IMG/VR virus record: IMGVR_UViG_3300044631_001009
Coordinates: 1-43,328 of that record
DNA length: 43,328 nucleotides
Source of the DNA: a virus
Reading direction: 5' to 3' (one strand)
The position numbers and the translations under genes were made by a program. Position 1 is the stretch's first letter. Each line of letters opens with the position of its first letter. Shown here piece by piece: positions 11,951 to 20,752 of this stretch. Below the pieces are notes generated by a model that saw only the letters and a list, made by a program, of their open reading frames with translations, searched no databases and had not been told where the DNA came from.

Positions 11951-13476
11951 TGGCTGATAATGTAGGATATACGCCGGGGACGGGAGCGACGATCGCGACC
12001 GATGACATCGGCGGCGTGCAGTTTCAACGCATCAAGGTTACAACCGGGGGCGACGGTGTGGCTACGGATGTGTCAGCATCCGCACCTATGCCGACCTATC
12101 AGCGAGACGATGCGGCGACGACCTCGTTTAGTGCGGTAACAACAGCAAGCACGGTGCTGTTCACAGCTTTGGAAATGAGCGATGAAAAAACCGTTGTGAT
12201 GCAACTGACCGGAAACTGGTCAGGAGCCGTGATGCTCCAGCAATCCAACGACAGCAGCAACTGGGCAGACGTACTTGGATCAAGCCAAAGCAACGCTACT
12301 GGGCTTGAATCGTATGTGCGTGGTCCTGATGTGGTCGTCGTGCAGGTTTCGGCCCGATATTTTCGAGCGGTGACAAGTCCCGATTTTGTCGGTTCGGTCA
12401 GCGGTACGTATGTCGCTCGCAGAGTTGAGTTAAGCCCTTCGCAAGTCAACGCATCACTTGTCGAAACCGAGGCAGAGCTTCGATTCCGAGCATTCGCGAT
12501 GACTCCGCAAGGTCACGCGATGGGGCTGAGAGTCGATGATCTCGGTGGCCTAATTCTTGCGGACAATCAATCAGCAACGGGTTCGCTCAATAGGATTGGA
12601 GCAGTCGTTAGACTTGAAACAACCGGCTACAACTCAGTCAGCGTACAGGTTGTTCCGGGGCCGGTTGCGTTTTCTGGCACGATCACGTTCCAAGCATCTA
12701 ACGACGGCACAACGTGGAACTCGGTGCTTGCTTGGCCGGTGGCCGGTGGCACTGCTCCAGTGACTTCAACGACGGCTTCCGGTCAGTGGTTGATTCCATC
12801 GGTCGGACGATTCTTCCGTGCTCAGGTCACAGCCTACACAAGCGGCATTGCTGTTGTTGTAGCAGTGCTGAAAAATCAAAACGCTTGGCAACCTCAATCA
12901 ACTCCGAGCGTGACGATTGCATCGAACAGCGCGATCAACGTTTCGCAAATTGGCGGCACTACTCCAGTGACTGCCGGTGTCGCTGGGATGCTCGCGGTTG
13001 GTGGCAACATCGCGGAAGATACTGCCGCAACATCCAACCCTCTCATCTGTGGTGGAGTGGTCCGCACCGCGCTGCCTGCCTCGACGGTGGTTGCTGGTGA
13101 TGCGATCCGCGGAACGTACAGCCAAAGTGGACAGCTTGTCACAAAAGAAAATGCTCCCGGTGACCTTGATTTTTATGTCAACGCAACGGTCACAACTAAT
13201 GCGCAAACCGCACTCCGGGCAGCCCAAGCATCTCCGATTCGGCAGAATGTGACAGGCTTGACATTCCAAAACACCAACGCAACCGCTACCACACTAACAA
13301 TACAAGACGGCTCGACAACGCTTGTGACGTTTAGTGTCCCGGCCAGTATGACGCTGCCTGTTCAATTAAATTTTCCGACACCACTTCGCGGTACAGCAGC
13401 AACCGCACTTAACTATACCGCAGGCACAACGGGTGCAAACATCCTGCTTAATGTCATTGGCTTTAACTCGTATTAG
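11950..13476 (+). CDS. Large putative tail fibre/surface protein, 508 aa
   Basis: ATG shares a base with the upstream stop (TAATG). The protein is Ser/Thr/Val/Ala-rich and beta-dominated, with two copies of a unit of the type 'VVMQLTGNWSGAVMLQQSND / TWNSVLAWP' around residues 75-135 and 220-300, each reading like a beta-sandwich (SNDSSNWADV and SNDGTTWNSV are near-repeats). No signal peptide or enzyme motif. Probable tail fibre or virion surface protein. Confidence 0.72.
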   Translation: MADNVGYTPGTGATIATDDIGGVQFQRIKVTTGGDGVATDVSASAPMPTYQRDDAATTSFSAVTTASTVLFTALEMSDEKTVVMQLTGNWSGAVMLQQSNDSSNWADVLGSSQSNATGLESYVRGPDVVVVQVSARYFRAVTSPDFVGSVSGTYVARRVELSPSQVNASLVETEAELRFRAFAMTPQGHAMGLRVDDLGGLILADNQSATGSLNRIGAVVRLETTGYNSVSVQVVPGPVAFSGTITFQASNDGTTWNSVLAWPVAGGTAPVTSTTASGQWLIPSVGRFFRAQVTAYTSGIAVVVAVLKNQNAWQPQSTPSVTIASNSAINVSQIGGTTPVTAGVAGMLAVGGNIAEDTAATSNPLICGGVVRTALPASTVVAGDAIRGTYSQSGQLVTKENAPGDLDFYVNATVTTNAQTALRAAQASPIRQNVTGLTFQNTNATATTLTIQDGSTTLVTFSVPASMTLPVQLNFPTPLRGTAATALNYTAGTTGANILLNVIGFNSY

Positions 13477-13485
13477 GAGATACAT

Positions 13486-14124
13486 GTGATTAACCAAAAC
13501 ATTGTTGGGCAACCAGCATCAGCATCAAACAACGCAATCCTTAATAGCCGTTCCGGTCAACTGGGAGACGCGATCGTCAGTGAGTTGCATGGTCGATATT
13601 ATGAAACCACGTACCGCAGCAATTCATTCCTGCTGTCGGTTTCGACAGCCGCGGCGGTGACGGCGTTCTCCGGTGGTGCTGCGGGTACGCCAATGCTGGC
13701 ACTGTTCAACCCTGCGGGATCGGGGAAAAACGCAGTGCTGAATAAGGTGTCGGTCGGCAATGTGGTTGCCGCCTCGGGTGCCGGAACTGTTTCGTTCGCG
13801 TTGTGGTTCGGGGCTACTGCGACCATCACGCAAGCGACAACCGTGACACCGTGGAACATGGCAACACAGTTGCAGAGCGGGTCGGTTGTTACAGGCTTTC
13901 GAAACGTCGCGCTAACATCAAGCACTGCGGCAACTAACGCGATTGCTTTGGCGAGTTATTATTGGGCGACCGCTGCGGGTGTCGGTCTTGTTTCCAATGG
14001 TGTCTTTGATCTTGAGGGTGCGGTAATCATTCCTCCCGGCTCGTACTGTGCGTTAGGCGGTTCTGCCGCATTGACCTCCGCTACGTGGATCGGCTCGATG
14101 CAGTGGGAAGAGGTTCCAGTCTAA
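13486..14124 (+). CDS. Putative virion surface protein, 212 aa
   Basis: GTG start at 13486 with TAGGAG upstream; the ATG at 13484 would stop at once. The protein is small-residue-rich and beta-like (SFLLSVSTAAAVTAFSGGAA; GTVSFALWFGATATITQATT), ending in IGSMQWEEVPV. It continues the fibre operon. Confidence 0.7.
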   Translation: MINQNIVGQPASASNNAILNSRSGQLGDAIVSELHGRYYETTYRSNSFLLSVSTAAAVTAFSGGAAGTPMLALFNPAGSGKNAVLNKVSVGNVVAASGAGTVSFALWFGATATITQATTVTPWNMATQLQSGSVVTGFRNVALTSSTAATNAIALASYYWATAAGVGLVSNGVFDLEGAVIIPPGSYCALGGSAALTSATWIGSMQWEEVPV

Positions 14125-14127
14125 ACC

Positions 14128-14283
14128 ATGTTGCTAACACTCCTGCAATCTCCAGCGGTCACACAAGCAGGCTATTACAGCCTGTTCGTGTGGCATTACG
14201 GAGGTGCAGGAGCATTTACTGTGACTGTGCAGCCAGCGGCATTTGCATCGCGATCAATCGTAGTAGGTGTCGGAGTTTACTGA
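14128..14283 (+). CDS. Small structural-region protein, 51 aa
   Basis: An ATG at 14128, four bases after the previous stop, gives MLLTLLQSPAVTQAGYYSLF and a beta-like remainder ending VVGVGVY; its TGA shares one base with the next ATG (TGATG). It fills what would otherwise be a 158-nt gap in a tightly packed operon, so I think it is real. Function unknown. Confidence 0.62.
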   Translation: MLLTLLQSPAVTQAGYYSLFVWHYGGAGAFTVTVQPAAFASRSIVVGVGVY

Positions 14284-15197
14284 TGTATCGAAAAAACACT
14301 GCGAGCCAATACATTTACTTTTGCTTGGTCAACGCGACGACGGGAGCGGCGTTGACTGGTGCAACGGTGACAGCGTATCGAGCACTAGACAACGGCTCGC
14401 AGGCTGCAGCAACAGGAACGACGACTGAACTGGCAAATGGCCAGTATCGCTTTAATCTGTCACAAGCAGATACGAACGCAGAGAACGCATCGTATCTGTT
14501 TGTTGCGACCAGTGCAGTGCCGGTTGAAAAGACGGTGGTGTTCACCTCAGCAAATCCAAGCGACGCGACAGCATTCGGTTTAAGCCGATTGGATGCAGAC
14601 GTAACCAGTCGAATGGCTTCATACACGCAGCCGACTGGATTTCTCGCAGCAACTTTCCCGGCAACTGTTTCGAGCTATGCTGGCGGGGCTGTGGCAAGTG
14701 TTACGGCAGGTGTGACACTAGACTCAAGTGAAAGAAACACGTTGGTAGACCTTGTCTGGGATGAGGCGATGAGCGGACACACTACATCGGGCACATATGG
14801 TGGTCGAATTGTCAGGGCAACGAACACTAACGTGGAAGTGCAGATCAGTGGGAGCAATCATATCGCTGCGAACGTGCATGATTTTCAAGCAGGAGTTATT
14901 GCGGCAGGTGCTTTTGCGGCCAATTCCATAACGGCTTCAGCTCTTGCAACAGATGCAGTGGCCGAAATCCAGAGTGGGTTGGCGACAAGTGCTGCATTGG
15001 CCGCGGAGTCAAGTAAGATCACGAACATCGAAAACGCATCGGGCTATCTGCTGGCTGTTCTAGCCGGGGCGTGTGCAGATCCGCAGACAGCCAGTGAGAC
15101 TTACGCAATCACGGTGTTTGGCAGCACGTTTACGGTTGACATGGCTGGTCAGACAAGCACTGGAACAAGGACAGCTCCAACGCTGACTAAGACATGA
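14283..15197 (+). CDS. Putative tail fibre protein with BppU-like N-terminus, 304 aa
   Basis: I start at the ATG at 14283 (TGATG junction) and not at upstream in-frame codons, which lie inside the 212-aa gene. The first 80 residues are a beta-domain of the kind found in phage baseplate/fibre proteins (LVNATTGAALTGATVTAYRA, ANGQYRFNLSQADTN). A helical/coiled middle (SALATDAVAEIQSGLATSAA) and a short beta C-terminus follow. Confidence 0.72.
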   Translation: MYRKNTASQYIYFCLVNATTGAALTGATVTAYRALDNGSQAAATGTTTELANGQYRFNLSQADTNAENASYLFVATSAVPVEKTVVFTSANPSDATAFGLSRLDADVTSRMASYTQPTGFLAATFPATVSSYAGGAVASVTAGVTLDSSERNTLVDLVWDEAMSGHTTSGTYGGRIVRATNTNVEVQISGSNHIAANVHDFQAGVIAAGAFAANSITASALATDAVAEIQSGLATSAALAAESSKITNIENASGYLLAVLAGACADPQTASETYAITVFGSTFTVDMAGQTSTGTRTAPTLTKT

Positions 15198-15424
15198 GCC
15201 AAGGAAGATACTCACAACGGGGGTTTGCGTTTCAGGGCTTTGCGTTTCGGACGTGGGGGCTGGCTGGCGCGGATGCGGAAACGAATGTGGCAATCGTCAC
15301 TACTCGACTGTCTCTGGTCGGCATTTCACGCCAGCGAGTAAGCATTGAGGGCACGTCGATGGAACGCATGGCGACGGTTGGGACATCACAAAAACGATTG
15401 ATTCTTGAGGGGGCAAGCCCATGA
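15194..15424 (+). CDS. Small hypothetical structural-region protein, 76 aa
   Basis: ATG at 15194 overlaps the fibre stop (ATGA). An aromatic/Gly start (RGFAFQGFAFRTWGL) is followed by a repetitive beta pattern (RLSLVGISRQRVSIEGTSM, RMATVGTSQKRLILEG) with a period of about 11-14 residues, consistent with short beta repeats. Confidence 0.68.
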   Translation: MSQGRYSQRGFAFQGFAFRTWGLAGADAETNVAIVTTRLSLVGISRQRVSIEGTSMERMATVGTSQKRLILEGASP

Positions 15425-15813
15425 CACAACAAATCCACAGGCGACGTGTTGGTGATTTGAGGACGGTTTTGCCGGTGACGTTGCAGCAGCCAGATTCAAG
15501 CGGAACGTTAGCGGCTATCAACCTAACAGGGCTGACGGTGACGTTCAAAATGATCAATGCTGCCACTGGAGCGACAAAGATTGCAGCTACATCAACGGGC
15601 GTCACCGTGTTGACTGCTGCGAGTGGTACGGTCAACTACGACTTTAGCAGCACTGGTGTTGATGCTGCTGGTGTCTATTGGGGCACGTTCCTTGTGACCG
15701 AATCAGGCCAAACGGATGCTGTTCCAGTGCGTCAAAAGGATCTGAAAATAATCATTGACAGCGATACGCAGACGGGTGAAGAGGCGTATGCGGCAGCATT
15801 GGCAGCAGAATGA
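15421..15813 (+). CDS. BppU-like baseplate/fibre protein, 130 aa
   Basis: ATG at 15421 overlaps the previous stop. The pattern 'GDLRTVLPVTLQ...NLTGLTVTFKMINAATGATK' and the later 'GTVNYDFSSTGVDAAGVYWG' match the N-terminal BppU-type immunoglobulin-like domain used to attach receptor-binding proteins to baseplates. It is the last gene before the packaging module. Confidence 0.7.
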   Translation: MTQQIHRRRVGDLRTVLPVTLQQPDSSGTLAAINLTGLTVTFKMINAATGATKIAATSTGVTVLTAASGTVNYDFSSTGVDAAGVYWGTFLVTESGQTDAVPVRQKDLKIIIDSDTQTGEEAYAAALAAE

Positions 15814-16013
15814 TTCTCATATCGTAGACGAGCATATAACCGCGCCATATGGGCAAAGTTATATGGAGTGCAGGAAAATGCAATGAAGCATAGCCAAAAA
15901 CTTTTTCGATGGGTCCTTCCGGCGACTTAAATGCCCCATACGATCAAAAAAGCCCCGGATTCTCAACAGAAAGTTAGTGCGTTCTCGCCGGTTGTTTCGG
16001 GGTAGGGGGCGGA
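15814..16013 (+). promoter_or_regulatory. Intergenic region with inverted repeat before terS
   Basis: This 200-nt gap holds no convincing ORF. CATATAAC at 15833-15840 and GTTATATG at 15858-15865 are perfect inverted arms, with the palindrome CCATATGG at 15845-15852 between them. TATAAC at 15835-15840 could serve as a -10 box but has no good -35. It is the one large gap in the structural half, so a late promoter or operator is plausible. A GGGGG run precedes the terS ATG. Confidence 0.45.
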
Positions 16014-16340
16014 ATGCCACTGAAAACAATTGCAGACGTAAAGTTGACGGGGAGAGCACTTGTGAGCGGATGGCTGGATAAATGCGATGCCCGCAAGAGT
16101 CAAGCCGTTCATGATCTGTTCGACGTGATCGAAAACTCTGCCGACGATGAAATGAAGGTGAAGGCGTTTGATGCACTGGTTCGGGCAGATAAGGCCGATG
16201 TGAAACGTGAAGAACTCGCCCTGAAAAAACAGGCTCTTGATGATCAGCGACGATTACAATTACTTGCAATCATTAAGCACCTCCCAACTGGAGAGCTGGC
16301 TAAGATCGCATCCGATCACAAAGCCACTGCTGCAGAATGA
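16014..16340 (+). CDS. terS: Terminase small subunit (putative), 108 aa
   Basis: A small, highly charged helical protein (KSQAVHDLFDVIENSADDEM, VRADKADVKREELALKKQAL) immediately upstream of the large terminase and overlapping nothing else. Small terminases recognise the packaging site and load the large subunit. The call rests on gene order, size and helical/coiled-coil character, because small terminases share little sequence. Confidence 0.7.
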   Translation: MPLKTIADVKLTGRALVSGWLDKCDARKSQAVHDLFDVIENSADDEMKVKAFDALVRADKADVKREELALKKQALDDQRRLQLLAIIKHLPTGELAKIASDHKATAAE

Positions 16341-16365
16341 TGAGCGGTCGAAGCAAAGCGAGCGA

Positions 16366-18474
16366 ATGGCCAAAAAGCGGGCCTCCGATCGCGATATCAA
16401 AATACCGATTCCCAAATACCCAATTCGCAGGCGTGACGCTTTACAGGATGGAGAACTGTTCCTGACGACGTACTTTCCGGAAGTGTTCTTCGAGCCATTT
16501 ACCGCTGACCGTCGCGACATGCACGATTCAATTGTCAGGGCTGCAATGTACGGCGGCGACCAAGCTATCGCGGGGACTCGCGGAGAGGGTAAGACCAAGC
16601 TCGCCATTTACACGGCATTGTATCTGACTCTAACCGGCCTTGCGGTGTTTCCAATCGTTATTGGTAAAAACCAACGAAAGAGCGAATCTGAGCTGCGGAC
16701 TGTCCGCGAGAAACTCCAGCAATCAGAACTGCTTCTGCAGGACTTCCCAGAGATTTGCCAGCCGTTTAAGGCTGTTGGCGGATGGTCAAGCCGGGCGAGG
16801 ATGCAAACGGTCGCTGGTGAGTTCAGCCGTCTAGAACTGGCAGCCGATCACCTAATCTATCCGACCATTGGCCGCCATCAACTGCCTGATGATTGGCCGG
16901 AAGATATTGAGCCAGTCAGCCGGGGCCAAATCCTGGCATCGATTGGGATTGACGGCGGGATTCGCGGAACAAACTATCGCGACATCCGGCCTGATATCGC
17001 GATAATTGACGACATCGAAGACCGCCAAGCAGCCGAATCGGACGCGGTTATAGAAAAAAACGAAGACATCATCGAAAAGGATATTGCCGGGCTTGCATCG
17101 TCAGCACGTCGCGTTGCCCGCGTGTTTCTTTGCACCATCCAGAATCGCAAGTGCATAGCGTTCAAGTTCACCGACCCAAAGAAAAAACCGTCTTGGAAGG
17201 GCAAGCGATATCGGAAAATGATAAAGCGGCCCGACCGCATGGACTTGGTTCAGGAATACATGACCAAACGAATCGAGCGGGCTGATGATGACCCGGACGC
17301 ACGGGAGGCGTTTCGGTTCTGGCGTGACAATCGAGCAGAAATTGAGCGTGATTGCGTTGTCAGCAATGCGTCATCGTTTGATGGCACGATTCACGAAGAC
17401 GGTGAACCGCTTGAGCTTTCCGCGATTCAGTCTTATTTCAACAAGGTTGCCGACTGGGGCGAGGAAGCGGTCGCGACGGAAATCGACAACGATCCACCGG
17501 AGGAAGTTGGGCCACAGGGCAGCGGTCTATCGTGGCAAATGGTGGCAGGTCGATTAAGCGGGTTGGATCGCGGCCAGTTGCCAGCCAATGCCTCATGTGT
17601 GACGGCAGCGATTGACCTCGGAAAGTATCTTTGTCACTGGGTGGTCATTGCATGGTGGAAGGGTGCTGGCGGGTGCGTGGTTGATTATGGACGGGCTGAA
17701 GTGGTCGGCACGGACAAGGGCATGGACAACCAGGCGAGTGAACCGCAGATCTATAAGGCGTTGCTGAACTGGCGTGATGAGATCTTAGGAAAAAAATATG
17801 TCGACGCGGCTGGATCGGCTCGCAAGGTCGATGCGGTGTTCGTGGACTCAGGAACATTTACGGACGCGGCATATCAGTTCGTGCGAGACGTCGGCGGAAC
17901 TCCATTCTATGTCTCCAAAGGTATCGGCAACTATCGCGACAAAACCACCGAAACGGACAAAATAAAGCCCGGCAATCATTTTCACGCAGCCTATCAGGAA
18001 ACGCAGGGTCTTTGGCTGTACGAACTCAATACAGACTACTGGAAGCAGTTCATTCACGAACGGTTTCTGACGCCCACGTTTGACGAACAGAACTTTCTAC
18101 GGCGCGGTGCGTTGTCGCTATTCAATCAGCCGGGCGACAAAAAACACACGTCGTACGCTCAGCACATCGTTGCTGAAGAACTTGTCAGCGAGTTTAAGGA
18201 AGGCAAGGGCCTCAAGACATATTGGAACGTGGTAAGCGATAACAACCACTGGCTTGATGCCACATACAACGCAGCGGCCGCGGCAAGTGCTCGCGGCATT
18301 TATCTTCTTTCCCCGACTCCGGATACACCGAATGGTCAGTCAGTTACTCCAAGACCGAAAGCCCCAAATGAGCAAGCACAACAAAAACCGCCAGCCGGAA
18401 AGCCTGCAGGCCAACGTCATGGAACCCCAAAGAAACGAGCAGGCGGATGGGTCAACAGTCTCAGAAGACGTTAA
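16366..18474 (+). CDS. terL: Terminase large subunit, 702 aa
   Basis: The DNA-packaging motor. From the ATG at 16366, the Walker A-like GTRGEGKT is at 70-77 and Walker B IAIIDDIED at 211-219 in the ATPase half. The nuclease half has likely metal ligands Asp417 (AAIDLGKY), Asp494 (VFVDSGTF) and His628/Asp631 (NNHWLDATYN). An in-frame ATG at 16237 would add 43 residues but lies inside terS in another frame and lacks a ribosome-binding site. The C-terminal 50 residues are a Pro/Lys-rich tail (PRPKAPNEQAQQKPPAGKP). Length is within the large-terminase range, toward the long end. Confidence 0.93.
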   Translation: MAKKRASDRDIKIPIPKYPIRRRDALQDGELFLTTYFPEVFFEPFTADRRDMHDSIVRAAMYGGDQAIAGTRGEGKTKLAIYTALYLTLTGLAVFPIVIGKNQRKSESELRTVREKLQQSELLLQDFPEICQPFKAVGGWSSRARMQTVAGEFSRLELAADHLIYPTIGRHQLPDDWPEDIEPVSRGQILASIGIDGGIRGTNYRDIRPDIAIIDDIEDRQAAESDAVIEKNEDIIEKDIAGLASSARRVARVFLCTIQNRKCIAFKFTDPKKKPSWKGKRYRKMIKRPDRMDLVQEYMTKRIERADDDPDAREAFRFWRDNRAEIERDCVVSNASSFDGTIHEDGEPLELSAIQSYFNKVADWGEEAVATEIDNDPPEEVGPQGSGLSWQMVAGRLSGLDRGQLPANASCVTAAIDLGKYLCHWVVIAWWKGAGGCVVDYGRAEVVGTDKGMDNQASEPQIYKALLNWRDEILGKKYVDAAGSARKVDAVFVDSGTFTDAAYQFVRDVGGTPFYVSKGIGNYRDKTTETDKIKPGNHFHAAYQETQGLWLYELNTDYWKQFIHERFLTPTFDEQNFLRRGALSLFNQPGDKKHTSYAQHIVAEELVSEFKEGKGLKTYWNVVSDNNHWLDATYNAAAAASARGIYLLSPTPDTPNGQSVTPRPKAPNEQAQQKPPAGKPAGQRHGTPKKRAGGWVNSLRRR

Positions 18475-18649
18475 GCCAAAGCCACGAGTGACCACGTTTG
18501 TGCCAAAAGACTGCGCGTCGTGCCCTGCCTTGCGGGCGGCTAATGAGGAAACTGCGGGAAAGTCGTTTTCTAGAGTCGTCAGCACTCAGGGGCGGACGAG
18601 GTATTGCAAGTGCGGATTTTGTGGGCATACTTGGAAAGAGGTAGAGTAG
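18368..18649 (+). CDS. Zinc-ribbon protein, 93 aa
   Basis: ATG at 18368 overlaps the end of terL by 107 nt; an internal ATG at 18419 (76 aa) is the alternative start. The C-terminal half carries CASCPAL and CKCGFCGHTWKE, a four-to-five-cysteine Zn ribbon ending with a typical 'CGHxW' hook. Small Zn-ribbon proteins beside terminase genes are frequent in phages, but their role is not established. Confidence 0.7.
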   Translation: MSKHNKNRQPESLQANVMEPQRNEQADGSTVSEDVKPKPRVTTFVPKDCASCPALRAANEETAGKSFSRVVSTQGRTRYCKCGFCGHTWKEVE

Positions 18650-18722
18650 CCTTTACACGCCATAGAATCAACACGCCCTCTCGATCTATCACAACGGGCT
18701 ATGCCACGTCAATCATGCGGGC

Positions 18723-18941
18723 ATGGCAACAGCGACCTCACTACTCGCACAGATCGACGCAGCGATTGAAGCACTCCTGACTGGAGGGGCTTCCTCGTAC
18801 TCGATCGGCTCGCGTTCGGTGACGTCTCTTGACTTGCCGACTCTGTTCGAGCAGCGCCGAATGCTTCAGATGGAAGCGGATCGCGAGTCAGGCTCTGGCA
18901 GCATGTTCCGAGTCGCCAAGTTCCAGAGGGCTCGCCAATGA
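18723..18941 (+). CDS. gpW-like head-tail connector, 72 aa
   Basis: ATG at 18723. Size, place between terL and portal, and sequence (LLAQIDAAIEALLTGGASSY, SIGSRSVTSLDLPTLFEQRR) fit the lambda gpW family, which seals the packaged head and joins it to gpFII and the tail. Its stop overlaps the portal start (ATGA). Only a 73-nt gap without clear signals separates it from the zinc-ribbon gene. Confidence 0.78.
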   Translation: MATATSLLAQIDAAIEALLTGGASSYSIGSRSVTSLDLPTLFEQRRMLQMEADRESGSGSMFRVAKFQRARQ

Positions 18942-20752
18942 TCGGCACAGCCCTTGATAAAGTTATTGGCGTGTTTAGTCCTGCTGCTGCAGTGCGACGA
19001 ACGCAGCAACGCAAGACGCTTGAGCGAATGTACGCTGGAGCAGAAGCTAGCCGCCTGACGAACAACAAAAAGCCGAAGAATCAATCAGCCGACAGTGAAC
19101 TGTTGGGGCCATTCGGTGCGGACGCCTTGCGTGCGTGGTCGCGTTCATTGGTACGCGATAACGCCTATGCCTGGGGCGTCGTCGATACGATTGTCAGCTC
19201 TGTGATCGGTACGGGCATCACTGCTCAGTCACAGATCGAAACGCCGGAAGGAACTGACGTTGAAGACCTAAACGAAGTGCGTGATAAGGTTTGGCAGGAA
19301 TGGTGTGAGGTTTGCGACGTCAACGGACGTCTGAACTTTGCGGAGATCCAGCAACTTGCACAGCGTGAAATGGTTGAGGCTGGCGAAGTGCTGATTCACC
19401 TTGTCAACACTCCTTCGAACAAGTATCGCGGCATCTATCGCCCTGTGCCGTTTGCTTTGGAGCTGATCGAAGCCGACCGATTGGCGACCGACAAAGACAC
19501 ATACAAGATTCATAGTCGAGACGGAAACAAGGTCATCAGAGGCGTTGAGCTTGACGACCTCGGAAAACCCCTAGCCTACTGGATTTATCCGGAACATCCG
19601 AACGGACCATACGCGACGCGAGTTCTCCCGATTCGAATCGATGCGTCTGAGATCCTGCATTTGTACCGCGTTGACCGAATCGGACAGACTCGCGGGGTTT
19701 CGTGGTTTGCTCCTGTCCTTGGGTGGCTCAGAGACCTTGGCGTCTATGTCGACAATGAGATTCAAGCGTCTGCGGTTGCTTCGTGCTTTGGCGTGGCGAT
19801 CACGACTAACGGACGCGGCGGCACTGGATTAATGCCATCGACAGATGATGAGTCGAGCGACGTCAACGGCAATCAGTTTGAGTATCTTGAACCAGCGATG
19901 GTCGTTCGTCTTCAGCCGGGGGAATCAGTTGAGTCGATAAATCCGGGACGTCCAAACTCAGCGTCAGAACCGTGGATCAATTTGATGCTTCGCGGCATCT
20001 CGGTCGGCACCGGCCTAAGTTATGAGGTCGTCAGCCGGAACTACAGCGGCACGAGCTACAGCAGCAGCCGTACGAGTATGCTTGAAGATCGTCGTCGTTT
20101 CCGCAGGTGGCAACGCTATGACGTACAGCACATGTGCCAGCCGATTTGGGACCGATTCTGTGATCAGGCGGCGACTGCAGGCGTGGACGGCTTTCCGTCG
20201 ATGTCCGAAATACTTGCCGACCGTCGTTCCGCGACTGCGGTCGAGTGGCAAACTCCCGCATGGGAATGGGTAGACCCACAAAGCGAACAATCAGCGTCTG
20301 ACTCTGCGTTGAACTCATTCCAGAGCACATACCAAGACGAACTCGGTCAGCGTGGGAAGCACTGGAAGAACGTGTTTTATCAGCGAGCCAAAGAAGAAAA
20401 GCTGAAACGTCAACTTGGTCTTGTCACTGCCGACATGGCAAAGGTTGAAGCAACGCAGGCTGAAGGCCAGCAAATGGCGGCAGCGTCTGCCGTTCCGCAA
20501 CCGGGACAACCAGCACCGCCAGCCGGTGAGATGTCTGACATGTCTCGGCTGCAATGGGGCCGCAATCGCAAGGCGATTGAAGACATTCTTGCGGAGTACA
20601 TTGCAGGCACTGCTAGCGAAACGAAATCAAAGGTGTTTCTGCAGTCTCTCGGATTGACCGAAGCGACAGCACAGATGCTTTTGGCGGATGCGTCAGACGG
20701 AACTGTTGACACGGATTTGGATCAGGTTCCGGAGACGGAAAATGCCAAGTAA
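18938..20752 (+). CDS. Portal protein, lambda type, 604 aa
   Basis: Forms the dodecameric DNA channel at one capsid vertex. Recognised as a lambda-type portal by LGPFGADALRAWSRSLVRDN near residue 58, the 'DNAYAWGVVDTIVSSVIGTG' segment, and the conserved 'LSYEVVSRNYSGTSYSSSRT' motif followed by 'EDRRRFRRWQ'. The C-terminal end is helical and Pro/Ala-rich. ATGA links it to gpW, and it overlaps the capsid polyprotein by 11 nt. Confidence 0.93.
   Translation: MIGTALDKVIGVFSPAAAVRRTQQRKTLERMYAGAEASRLTNNKKPKNQSADSELLGPFGADALRAWSRSLVRDNAYAWGVVDTIVSSVIGTGITAQSQIETPEGTDVEDLNEVRDKVWQEWCEVCDVNGRLNFAEIQQLAQREMVEAGEVLIHLVNTPSNKYRGIYRPVPFALELIEADRLATDKDTYKIHSRDGNKVIRGVELDDLGKPLAYWIYPEHPNGPYATRVLPIRIDASEILHLYRVDRIGQTRGVSWFAPVLGWLRDLGVYVDNEIQASAVASCFGVAITTNGRGGTGLMPSTDDESSDVNGNQFEYLEPAMVVRLQPGESVESINPGRPNSASEPWINLMLRGISVGTGLSYEVVSRNYSGTSYSSSRTSMLEDRRRFRRWQRYDVQHMCQPIWDRFCDQAATAGVDGFPSMSEILADRRSATAVEWQTPAWEWVDPQSEQSASDSALNSFQSTYQDELGQRGKHWKNVFYQRAKEEKLKRQLGLVTADMAKVEATQAEGQQMAAASAVPQPGQPAPPAGEMSDMSRLQWGRNRKAIEDILAEYIAGTASETKSKVFLQSLGLTEATAQMLLADASDGTVDTDLDQVPETENAK

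Noticed and set aside
16237-16365. Upstream start of the large terminase
   Set aside because: The extension is encoded inside terS in another frame and has no Shine-Dalgarno sequence; the protein from 16366 already holds the whole ATPase domain.
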